Assembly (NCBI GenBank): GCA_902834555.1
Contig: CADFJN010000010.1
Span: 1-64,000 of the forward strand
Length of the DNA stretch: 64,000 nt
Source: Atopobiaceae bacterium
Lineage (GTDB): Bacteria > Actinomycetota > Coriobacteriia > Coriobacteriales > Atopobiaceae
Direction: 5' to 3'
Shown: positions 37,134 to 44,758 of the stretch, one piece after another
How the letters are laid out: each line of letters begins with the position of its first letter
Position numbering within the stretch: position 1 is the first letter of the stretch
Notes under the pieces: generated by a model
Told to the model about the DNA's origin: nothing
What the model saw: only the letters and a program-made list of their open reading frames with translations
Databases searched by the model: none
Made by a program: the position numbers and the translations under genes

Positions 37134-38432
37134 ATGGTCATCACGCCTGCACAGCAGCCACAAACCGCAACGGCACCCTTTGGCCTTCTCGGCAGAAAGC
37201 TCGGCCACAGCTGGTCTCCACGCATCCACACCACCCTGGGGAGCGCCCCCTACGAGCTCTTCGAGCGCGAGCCCGAGGAAGTTGAGGCGTTCATCCGCGA
37301 GGGTGCCTGGCGCGGCATCAACGTGACAATTCCCTACAAGCGAGACGCCGCTCGCCTTGCTGACGAGCGCTCCCCTCGCGTTGAGCGCCTTGGCGCCGCC
37401 AACACCCTCGTGCGCCGCCCGGACGGCACGATCTTTGCCGAGAACACCGATGTCCTGGGCTTCTCGCTCATGCTCCAGCGCTTCTGCGAGCGCAGGCTAA
37501 AGACGACCGAGCAGGCCCTTCTCGCAGGCAAGCCCGCCCTCGTGCTGGGAAGCGGCGGCGCCAGCGCGGCCGTCCAGGCTGCCCTCGAGGACGCAGGGGC
37601 GCGAGTCTCCGTCATCTCGCGATCGGGAGAGGACACGTACCAAACGCTGGTGGAGCGCCACGCGGATGCGGTTCTCGTGGTCAACGCGACGCCCGTGGGG
37701 ATGTATCCAAACTGCCCCGCGACGGCTGTGCCCGAGAAGGACCTCGCTCAGCTCAAGAACCTCGCCGGCGTGCTCGACGTGATCTACAACCCAACGCGCA
37801 CGGGCATCGTGCTTGTGGCAGAGCGTCTGGGCATTCCCGCCGAGACGGGCCTTTCCATGCTGGTAGCACAGGCACTGCGGTCGAGCGAGCTCTTCCAGGG
37901 CCGCCAGCTGGACGTCTCCCTCGTAGACCAGATCGAGGCCCAGATTCTCTCCGAGACGGGCAACGTCGTTCTCATAGGCATGCCGGGCTGCGGCAAGACC
38001 ACCACGGGCAAGCGCCTGGCGCGCATGCTTGGAAGGCCTTTCGTCGACATCGACGACGCAATCGAGGCAGGTACGGGAGAGAGCGCCGCACACATCATAA
38101 GCACCAGGGGCGAGCAGGAGTTCAGGCGTGTCGAGTCCAAGGTCACGGGCGAGTACGGCGCACGTTCGGGGCTGGTGATTGCCTGCGGCGGTGGTGTGGT
38201 CACGGTGCCTGCCAACTACGACCTCCTCCACCAGAACGGCACTATCGTTTTCATCGACCGCCCCATAGCGGAACTCGAGACTGCAGGACGTCCCGTCTCT
38301 GCCACCAAAGGCGTTGAGAAGCTCGCCCGTGAGCGCATGGATATCTATCGTGCCTGGTCAGACATCACAATCTCCTCGATGGGGTCTCCTGCCGGAAACG
38401 CCCACGCGATAAGGAACCAGCTTGGCCTCTAG
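37134..38432 (+). CDS. aroE-aroK: Fused shikimate dehydrogenase-shikimate kinase
   Basis: 432-aa bifunctional enzyme doing two consecutive steps, 3-dehydroshikimate to shikimate to shikimate 3-phosphate. AroE part about 10-265: GRKLGHSWSPRIH, catalytic Lys in NVTIPYK, Asp in ENTDVLGF, and NADP-binding VLGSGGASAAV. AroK part about 275-432: P-loop GMPGCGKTTTGK, DIDDAIE, and ACGGGVV. The normal separate genes are joined with no stop between them, by a linker of about 15 residues. It starts immediately after the pheA stop, with GGAGGTG upstream. Confidence 0.94.
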   Translation: MVITPAQQPQTATAPFGLLGRKLGHSWSPRIHTTLGSAPYELFEREPEEVEAFIREGAWRGINVTIPYKRDAARLADERSPRVERLGAANTLVRRPDGTIFAENTDVLGFSLMLQRFCERRLKTTEQALLAGKPALVLGSGGASAAVQAALEDAGARVSVISRSGEDTYQTLVERHADAVLVVNATPVGMYPNCPATAVPEKDLAQLKNLAGVLDVIYNPTRTGIVLVAERLGIPAETGLSMLVAQALRSSELFQGRQLDVSLVDQIEAQILSETGNVVLIGMPGCGKTTTGKRLARMLGRPFVDIDDAIEAGTGESAAHIISTRGEQEFRRVESKVTGEYGARSGLVIACGGGVVTVPANYDLLHQNGTIVFIDRPIAELETAGRPVSATKGVEKLARERMDIYRAWSDITISSMGSPAGNAHAIRNQLGL

Positions 38433-38515
38433 TGCAACTCGCAACGCCAACCGAAAATGGGCAACGTCTACGGAGTCATGACCAACCAAACACCGTGACG
38501 TGCCTGCGATAGCCC

Positions 38516-38521
38516 TATACT
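38516..38521 (+). promoter_or_regulatory. Possible -10 box before the EIIB-AroQ gene
   Basis: TATACT lies in the 186-nt gap after aroE-aroK; a poor -35 (GTGACG) lies 15 nt further upstream. If used, aroQ would have its own transcript separate from the other aro genes. Confidence 0.35.
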
Positions 38522-38618
38522 CTGCTCAACACATTTAAACAAGTGGGGCAGCGATGGAAGACCTTGGGGAGAAGGCCTTTTTGAGCAGTGCGCCGCAGGA
38601 AGAAAGGGTTTGGCGCAA

Positions 38619-39557
38619 ATGGCAAAGACGGATGTCGCCGAGCAGGTCCTCGACGCCCTTGGTGGCAAGGACAACGTGAAGGCGAACGACATCTGCATGA
38701 CAAGGCTCAGGATTCTCACCGAGGAACCAGACCTTATCGACCTCAACAGGCTCCGCTCCATCAGGGGCGTCCTTGGCACCGTGCGTCGCGGCTCAAACGG
38801 TGTCGAGATCGTCTTTGGCCCCGGCTCCATTAACGAGGTCAGCAATGACATCGTGCGCCTTACCGGCATCGAGCCCAGCTACTCCGCCTTCCGCGGCTCC
38901 TCCTCCGCTCCGGAGGACTCAATCAGCGTGCAGATCAACGGTCACGCCCCCATCCCCAAGGCGGTGCGCGCCGCCGTTGCCGCAAAGAAGCCGCTGGCTT
39001 CGACACACATCGAGCCCAACGCAAGCTCCGAGGAAGACGGCGAGGACGAGATGGAGGAGCTCGCTTCCCTCCTCGAGGCAACGGATGCCGCTAGCGCAAA
39101 CCGCCTCCTGGTGGTCAACGGCCCCAACATCAACATGCTTGGCGTGCGTGAGCCAAAGATCTACGGCTGCAGGACCTATTCCGACCTTGTCCGCCTTTGC
39201 CGAACGGCCGCACGCGAGGCAGGCTTCTCAGAGTGCCGCTGCTTCCAATCAAACCACGAGGGAGACCTCATCGACGTGATCCAGGCCGCCTACGGAGAGT
39301 TCGAGGGCATCGTCATCAACCCCGCCGCCTACACGCACACCTCGGTGGCACTTCTCGACGCGCTCAAGTCCGTGGCGCTCCCCACGATCGAGGTCCACAT
39401 CTCCAAGGTTGACGAGCGCGAGGACTTCCGCCAGGTCTCCTACGTACGCGCGGCGTGCTTCGAGACGATTGTGGGCATGGGCCTCGAAGGCTACCGCAAG
39501 GCGATCCAGGACATGGCCGCCTACCTCCGCGAGCACAAGGACACCGAGAAGGACTAG
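38619..39557 (+). CDS. aroQ: PTS EIIB-like domain fused to type II 3-dehydroquinate dehydratase
   Basis: 312 aa, one continuous frame. Residues about 4-83 match the glucose-family PTS EIIB domain: LDALGGKDNV, then C26 in ICMTRLRI (Cys, Thr28, Arg29, Arg31 as in the phosphorylation site), and VEIVFGPGS. Residues 84-161 form a linker with an acidic stretch (SSEEDGEDEMEEL). From 162 the protein is a complete AroQ: VVNGPNINMLG, REPKIYG with catalytic Tyr182, NHEG at 212-215, INPAAYTHTS, EVHIS with His260 and the DEREDFR arginines. AroQ normally is about 145 aa alone. It carries out the third shikimate step, the only one not found earlier in the cluster. ATG 38619 is preferred over TTG 38610 because GAAAGGG is too close to the TTG. 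The EIIB role (regulation by phosphorylation) is inferred. Confidence 0.9.
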   Translation: MAKTDVAEQVLDALGGKDNVKANDICMTRLRILTEEPDLIDLNRLRSIRGVLGTVRRGSNGVEIVFGPGSINEVSNDIVRLTGIEPSYSAFRGSSSAPEDSISVQINGHAPIPKAVRAAVAAKKPLASTHIEPNASSEEDGEDEMEELASLLEATDAASANRLLVVNGPNINMLGVREPKIYGCRTYSDLVRLCRTAAREAGFSECRCFQSNHEGDLIDVIQAAYGEFEGIVINPAAYTHTSVALLDALKSVALPTIEVHISKVDEREDFRQVSYVRAACFETIVGMGLEGYRKAIQDMAAYLREHKDTEKD

Positions 39558-39579
39558 CAACCGTCGTCCAGAGGTGCAG

Positions 39580-40203
39580 CTAGCGCACCATGGGGTTGCA
39601 GCACCACGTCCCGGACTCACTCACAAGCCAGTCCACGGGCACGTCGTGCTCGTCTCTTGGCAGCGGGTTTCCCGAGAGCTGCCGCGAGCGCACCAGCGCG
39701 ACCTTCTCGCCAGGGTAGAAGGCAAGGAACCTGTCGTAGTAGCCGCCACCGTAGCCAATGCGGTAGCCGTCGGCATCAAACACAAGGCCAGGCACAATGC
39801 ACAGCGAACCCACCATCTGCGGCGGTGTGAGGGGACGGCCACAATCTGGGGAAGGCTCCATGAGCCCACGGAGGCCGGGCTCGAGGTCATCCTCCGAGGA
39901 AATCACATAGAAGTCGAGGGAATGGGAGCGGCGACAGCGCGGGACCGCGACCTGCTTGCCGGCAGACCAGGCGGCCTGCATGAGTGCGTGCGTATCCACC
40001 TCGCTGCCAAACGAGACATAGGTGAGGACGAGACGGGCCTCTCGCCACGTGGGAAGCTCCTCGAGCCGCTGGAGGATGCGTGCGTCTGTTGTTGCACGCA
40101 GCGCAGGGGAGATTTTCGTGCGAATGCGCACGTACTCCGCGCGGAGGGCGGTCTTGCCAGCATCTGATCCTTGGGAACTCGCCACCGTACCCTCCTTCTC
40201 CAT
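39580..40203 (-). CDS. 5-formyltetrahydrofolate cyclo-ligase
   Basis: Converts 5-formyl-THF to 5,10-methenyl-THF with ATP; 207 aa. The family signature GYGGGYYDRFLAF lies near residue 150, preceded by VPGLVFDADGYRIG. The N-terminal LRAEYVRIRTKI region is also typical. It converges on aroQ with only 22 nt between and no visible terminator. Confidence 0.92.
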   Translation of the reverse strand: MEKEGTVASSQGSDAGKTALRAEYVRIRTKISPALRATTDARILQRLEELPTWREARLVLTYVSFGSEVDTHALMQAAWSAGKQVAVPRCRRSHSLDFYVISSEDDLEPGLRGLMEPSPDCGRPLTPPQMVGSLCIVPGLVFDADGYRIGYGGGYYDRFLAFYPGEKVALVRSRQLSGNPLPRDEHDVPVDWLVSESGTWCCNPMVR

Positions 40204-40355
40204 CGAAGTCCACTTTACCCCATAATCGTAAGCGGCCAGGCAACGTTACCCATCTTGCAACCCTGTGGCAAGGCATGGGTCCCAAATACCGGTCTTGCAA
40301 ACCCAGGGCGGACAGCAAGGTCTGGTTGCCGTAAGATGGATGTCTATGAACCCAC

Positions 40356-40372
40356 GTGCCGCCCTGCGGCAC
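40356..40372 (+). other. Hairpin in the trpS leader
   Basis: A 7-bp perfect stem with a 3-nt loop lies 17 nt upstream of the trpS ribosome-binding site, inside a 195-nt leader. I see no T-box consensus in this leader. Confidence 0.4.
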
Positions 40373-40398
40373 TTCCACGCAAAGGACCAGGAGACACC

Positions 40399-41448
40399 AT
40401 GCCCAACGAGGGAAGCTACGAAGCCGCGCTCAAGCGCAGCGACCAGATTCAGGCCGATCTGCCCCAGCACCCCGAGAACTACACCATGCTCACGGGCGAC
40501 AGGCCAACGGGCCGCCTGCACCTTGGCCACTACTTTGGCACCATCAAGGAGCGCGTGCGCCTCCAGGACCTGGGCGTCAACACCAACATCATCATTGCTG
40601 ACTACCAGGTGATCACGGACCGCGACACCACCGAGCACATCCGCGACAACGTGTATAACATGGTCATCGACTACCTTGCCTGCGGCATCGACCCTGAGAA
40701 GACCATGATTTTCACCCACTCCGCGGTCCCCGAGGAGAACCAGCTCATGCTGCCGTTCCTCTCGCTGGTGACCGAGGCCGAGATGGAGCGCAACCCCACC
40801 GTGAAGGCAGAGCAGGCCGCCTCCGGTCACGCGCTCACGGGGCTGCTCCTCACCTACCCCGTGCACCAGGCATGCGACATCCTCTTCTGCAAGGGCAACA
40901 TCGTGCCCGTGGGACGCGACCAGCTCCCCCACATCGAGATCACCTCGAAGATCGCCCGTCGCTTCAACGAGCGCTACGGCAAGGTCTTTCCCGAGGTCGC
41001 AGGGCTTCTCACCTCGACGCCGCTCCTGCCTGGCCTTGACGGCCGCAAGATGAGCAAGTCCTACGGCAATGCCATCTCGCTCTCGATGACCGCGGAGGAG
41101 ACCGCCAAGCTCATCAAGAAGTCAAAGACCGACTCCGAGCGCAACATCACGTTTGACCCCGAGGGACGCCCCGGCGTCTCGGCGCTGCTCACCACGGCCG
41201 GCATCTGCAGCGGCCGCGACCCCAGGGAGATCGCAGACGAGATTGGTATGGGCGGCGCGGGCCAGCTCAAGCGCTACACCACCGAGGTCGTAAACGAGTA
41301 CTTTGCCCCCATCCGCGAGCGCCGCGAGAAGCTCGCCGGCGACCTCGACTACGTGAAGGACGTGCTTCACGACGGCAACCGCCGCGCGAACGAGATTGCC
41401 CACCAGACCCTAAACGAGGTCCGCGAGGCCATGGGCATGGTGTACTAG
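40399..41448 (+). CDS. trpS: Tryptophanyl-tRNA synthetase
   Basis: Class I synthetase charging tRNA-Trp; 349 aa from ATG 40399 with AGGAG 5-6 nt upstream. ATP-binding motifs: TGDRPTGRLHLGHYFG (HIGH class) and GRKMSKSYGNAI (KMSKS). The start of the open frame lies much further upstream but lacks family sequence. A strong terminator follows at 41476. Confidence 0.96.
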   Translation: MPNEGSYEAALKRSDQIQADLPQHPENYTMLTGDRPTGRLHLGHYFGTIKERVRLQDLGVNTNIIIADYQVITDRDTTEHIRDNVYNMVIDYLACGIDPEKTMIFTHSAVPEENQLMLPFLSLVTEAEMERNPTVKAEQAASGHALTGLLLTYPVHQACDILFCKGNIVPVGRDQLPHIEITSKIARRFNERYGKVFPEVAGLLTSTPLLPGLDGRKMSKSYGNAISLSMTAEETAKLIKKSKTDSERNITFDPEGRPGVSALLTTAGICSGRDPREIADEIGMGGAGQLKRYTTEVVNEYFAPIRERREKLAGDLDYVKDVLHDGNRRANEIAHQTLNEVREAMGMVY

Positions 41449-41475
41449 GCGCAGCCCATCAAATGACTGTCCGAG

Positions 41476-41515
41476 ACGAGCGGGGCCTCCCAGTGAGGTC
41501 CCGCTCGTATCATAT
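41476..41515 (+). terminator. Rho-independent terminator of trpS
   Basis: A 14-bp stem with one G-U pair (41476-41489 with 41495-41508, 5-nt loop) followed by ATCATAT. It converges with the SprT-like gene. Confidence 0.8.
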
Positions 41516-41530
41516 CTTTAGAAACCAGCG

Positions 41531-42100
41531 CTATTCTGCCGAGATGTGCGCTAGCACGTAGGCTGGGGCGCAAACATAGGTGCGGCCCCAAGCATCTCGC
41601 AACTCGCAGCAGCGCTTGGGTCTCCCGTTGAAGCCGGTAAAGGTATAGCGCTTTCCTCGCACAAAGAACGACACGCCGACAAGGCCTTCAACCTGCGATT
41701 TATTTACGGTCGGCACCTCTCGCGAGGGCTCGCGGCGCGTAGCGCGAACATCGGTCCCATACGTTGCGTTGACCTTGGCGGCAGCCTCACGGAAACGACT
41801 ACCGTGATCAAAGCAGCCAGGGAGCGTGTGGATGAGCTCGTGGAAGAGAACGTCCCGTACCTGGGCGTCGGTCTTGCACGCATCCATGGAGCACGAAATC
41901 TGGAAGAGCGGTTTGCGCCCGCCACGCAGCTTCTTGCAGCTACCAATGCGCGAGCGGTTGTGCGTGAGCCTCACGGAGGGAAGGTACTCGCGCGGAGAGA
42001 GACCAATGCGCCGCAGGCAGAGATCACAATCTGCGAGCAGTGCATCAAACCTCTCCTGCGGCTCCGCGTCCCCCACCAGTTGCCCTCCCGACGGTGTCAT
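41531..42100 (-). CDS. SprT-like zinc metalloprotease domain protein
   Basis: 189 aa. The zinc-binding HELIHT motif with a downstream His (CFDHGSRF) marks a SprT-like domain at about residues 15-125. The remainder has two cysteines (KRCCELRD) and a beta-rich YTFTGFNGRPKRC stretch that resembles the Zn-ribbon of SprT proteins but without a full set of four cysteines. In eukaryotes SPRTN cleaves DNA-protein cross-links; the bacterial role is not known. It stands alone between trpS and arcB. Confidence 0.75.
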   Translation of the reverse strand: MTPSGGQLVGDAEPQERFDALLADCDLCLRRIGLSPREYLPSVRLTHNRSRIGSCKKLRGGRKPLFQISCSMDACKTDAQVRDVLFHELIHTLPGCFDHGSRFREAAAKVNATYGTDVRATRREPSREVPTVNKSQVEGLVGVSFFVRGKRYTFTGFNGRPKRCCELRDAWGRTYVCAPAYVLAHISAE

Positions 42101-42170
42101 ACATTGCCCTTAAGAAGCGTGGTCCGCTGCATGCCACGACGCTCAAGCAGGCCAACGATAACGGAAGGCA

Positions 42171-42238
42171 GGGGTTGGGCTTTCCCTCGGAGGGCGTGTC
42201 CTTGATGTCCTTCGCCCTCCGAGGGAAAGCCCAACCCC
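42171..42238. terminator. Long hairpin terminator downstream of arcB
   Basis: A 26-bp perfect inverted repeat (42171-42196 with 42213-42238, 16-nt loop) lies 22 nt after the arcB stop in the minus direction. There is no U-tract, but the very stable stem probably ends the arc transcript and isolates the SprT-like gene. Confidence 0.75.
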
Positions 42239-42259
42239 CCGCCCAACAGCTACGTCCGC

Positions 42260-43255
42260 CTACTTGAGCGTCGCGTACATCACGGCCTTTATCGTGTGCA
42301 TGCGGTTCTCGGCCTCGTCGAAGACACGGGAACGCGGCCCCTCGAAGGCCTCGTTGGTAACCTCCATCTCGGCAAGTCCGAACTTCTCGTAGATGTCCTC
42401 GCCAATGGTGGTGTGACGGTCGTGGAAGCTGGGCAGGCAGTGCATAAAGATGGCGTCGGGAGCGGCCTTGGCCATCACGTCAGCGGTGACCTGGTAGGGC
42501 TTCAGGAGCTTGATGCGCTCGGCCCAGAGGCTGTCGGGCTCGCCCATCGAGACCCAGATGTCCGTGTAGATGACGGAGGCGTTGCGCGCGCCCTCGTCCA
42601 CGTCCTCGGTGAGGGTGATCGTGGAGCCGTTCTCTGCCGCGATTGCACGGCACTGCTCGACAAGCTCGGGTGCGGGCATCTGCTTCTCAGGCCCGCACGC
42701 GCAGAAGTCAATGCCAAGCTTGGCGCACACAACCATGAGGGAGTTGCCCACGTTGTTGCCCGCATCGCCCATGAAGGTAAGCTTGCGGCCGGAGAGGTCG
42801 TTGCCAAACTCCTCGCGCATGGTGAGGACGTCGGCGAGCATCTGCGTGGGGTGGAACTCGGTGGTAAGGCCGTTCCACACGGGGACACCAGCGTAGTCGG
42901 CCAGCGTCTGGACGATGGACTGCGCGTAGCCGCGGTACTCGATACCGTCGAACATGCGGCCAAGCACGCGCGCGGTGTCCTCGATGGACTCCTTCTTGCC
43001 CATCTGGCTCGAGCCGGGGTCGAGATAGGTCACGTTCATGCCCAGGTCGTGGCCAGCGACCTCGAAGCTGCAGCGCGTGCGCGTGGAGGTCTTCTCGAAG
43101 AGCAGGACGATGTTCTTGCCCTCGAGGTAGCGGTGCGGCTCGTGCGCGTGCTTCTTTGCCTTGAGGTCGGCAGAGAGGTCGAGGAGGTAGCGAATCTCCT
43201 CGGGCGTGAAGTCGAGCAGCTTGAGGAAGTTGCGTCCAGAGAGGTTGACGGCCAT
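42260..43255 (-). CDS. arcB: Ornithine carbamoyltransferase (catabolic)
   Basis: 331 aa. Carbamoyl-phosphate site STRTRCSFE, HPTQMLADVLTM, and HCLPSFHD with the ornithine-site Cys. Because it directly follows the arginine deiminase gene it most likely runs in the catabolic direction, splitting citrulline to ornithine and carbamoyl phosphate, as ArcB. ATG 43255 follows GAAAGGA; the frame extends upstream but without family sequence. Carbamate kinase (arcC) and the antiporter (arcD) are not next to it. Confidence 0.92.
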   Translation of the reverse strand: MAVNLSGRNFLKLLDFTPEEIRYLLDLSADLKAKKHAHEPHRYLEGKNIVLLFEKTSTRTRCSFEVAGHDLGMNVTYLDPGSSQMGKKESIEDTARVLGRMFDGIEYRGYAQSIVQTLADYAGVPVWNGLTTEFHPTQMLADVLTMREEFGNDLSGRKLTFMGDAGNNVGNSLMVVCAKLGIDFCACGPEKQMPAPELVEQCRAIAAENGSTITLTEDVDEGARNASVIYTDIWVSMGEPDSLWAERIKLLKPYQVTADVMAKAAPDAIFMHCLPSFHDRHTTIGEDIYEKFGLAEMEVTNEAFEGPRSRVFDEAENRMHTIKAVMYATLK

Positions 43256-43360
43256 GGATGGTCCTTTCTTCCCGTACGCGGGATGAGGGTGTGGTGCCCG
43301 CTGCGCAAGGCAGCAAGTCAAAGTCTAAACCCTCGTCGGCACGAGAAGCCCACCGCCCGC

Positions 43361-44611
43361 CTACTTCACGGCATCCCTCCAGAACGCCATGCTCATGCAG
43401 TGCGGGCCGCCCCGTCCGCGCGAGAGCTCGGCCGAGGGAATCTCCAGAAGGTTCACGCCCGCGCGGTAGAGGATGTCGTTGGTGACGGCGTTTCGCTGGT
43501 AGACCATCACGGTGCCAGGACGCACGGCCAGGGTGTTGGAGCCGTCGTTCCACTGCTCGCGCGCCGCAGCGATTGGGTCGTCTCCCCCGCACTTGATAAG
43601 CCGCACGGCAGGGAGCCCAAGCGCGCTGGCAAGCATCTGGTCGAGCGTACCCTCCATCTGCGAGATGCGCGTCTCGCCCTCGTGAGCGCCACGCGTGATG
43701 GAAAAGACCTTGAGCGTACCGAGAATACCGGGGTGAACCGTGAAGGTATCGACATCCACCTGCGTGAACACGGTGTCGAGGTGCATGAATGAGCGCTTGT
43801 GCGGAATCGAGAAGGCATACACCGCGCGCACCGGGGACTCCTCGCTCCAGAGCAGGTGCTTAGCAAGCCGGTCGATTGCCGCCGGCTGCGTGCGCTCGGA
43901 GATGCCCACGCCAATCACGCTGGCGCTCAGCACCAGGATGTCGCCGCCCTCGATGTGGTAGGGGCTCGCGGGGTCGTACCAGATGGGCGCGTGCGCGTAC
44001 TCCGGGTGGTAGGTGAAGAGGTAGCGGCCAAAGAGCGACTCACGACGCCTCGTCGCCGAGCGCATGCGGTTGAGGCTCACGCCAGAACCAATGACCGAGA
44101 AGGTGTCGCGCGTAAAGTAGACGTTGGGAATGGGATCCACCAGGATGGGGTTCTCGTCTCCTCCGCCCGCCTCCATCACGTCTGCAAGCGAGGCATCCTT
44201 AACCGAGGCCAGGTCGACCTCATCGGCACGCACGCCGGTGATGGCCTTATCGACAAGTTCGAGGGGGTCGTCGATGACCTCCAGGCGCTGGCGCACGGCC
44301 TCGCGCACGCCTGGCCCGTCTATGCCGCACTCGGCCACGTAGTCGCGAATGAACGACTCGCGCGCCATGGGGTTTGCAGCAAGCGCCTCCGCCACGAGTT
44401 GATCGAGGTAGAGCACCTCGACGCCCTCATCGCGAAGCATCTGGGCAAAGCGGTCGTGCTCTGCCTGGGCTGTCTCCAGAAACGGGATGTCATCGAAGAG
44501 GAGGCGACCGATGTTGTCGGGCGAGAGGTTGAGAAGCTCGTCACCCGGCCTGTGGAGCATGACCTTGCGAAGCTCGCCAATCTCAGAGCAAATGTTGAGA
44601 CCCGTTGTCAT
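43361..44611 (-). CDS. arcA: Arginine deiminase
   Basis: 416 aa; hydrolyses arginine to citrulline and ammonia. N-terminal SEIGELRKVMLHRPGDEL, central FTRDTFSVIGSG, and the C-terminal GGPHCMSMAF with the catalytic Cys are all present. First gene of a two-gene minus-strand unit with arcB; the pathway supplies ATP and acid resistance when completed by carbamate kinase. It diverges from ppk across 147 nt. Confidence 0.95.
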   Translation of the reverse strand: MTTGLNICSEIGELRKVMLHRPGDELLNLSPDNIGRLLFDDIPFLETAQAEHDRFAQMLRDEGVEVLYLDQLVAEALAANPMARESFIRDYVAECGIDGPGVREAVRQRLEVIDDPLELVDKAITGVRADEVDLASVKDASLADVMEAGGGDENPILVDPIPNVYFTRDTFSVIGSGVSLNRMRSATRRRESLFGRYLFTYHPEYAHAPIWYDPASPYHIEGGDILVLSASVIGVGISERTQPAAIDRLAKHLLWSEESPVRAVYAFSIPHKRSFMHLDTVFTQVDVDTFTVHPGILGTLKVFSITRGAHEGETRISQMEGTLDQMLASALGLPAVRLIKCGGDDPIAAAREQWNDGSNTLAVRPGTVMVYQRNAVTNDILYRAGVNLLEIPSAELSRGRGGPHCMSMAFWRDAVK

Positions 44612-44758
44612 CGCATCCTCCGTAATGCTTTCGTAAGCATCTCCCTACCTCCTAAACGATACCCCATGAGAGCCGGCTAAGTCATTTTGACCCCTGCTAG
44701 AATCAGGACCAGAACAATCAATCCATTCGCGCGGAAACGTGCGCGGGGAGGAATGATC

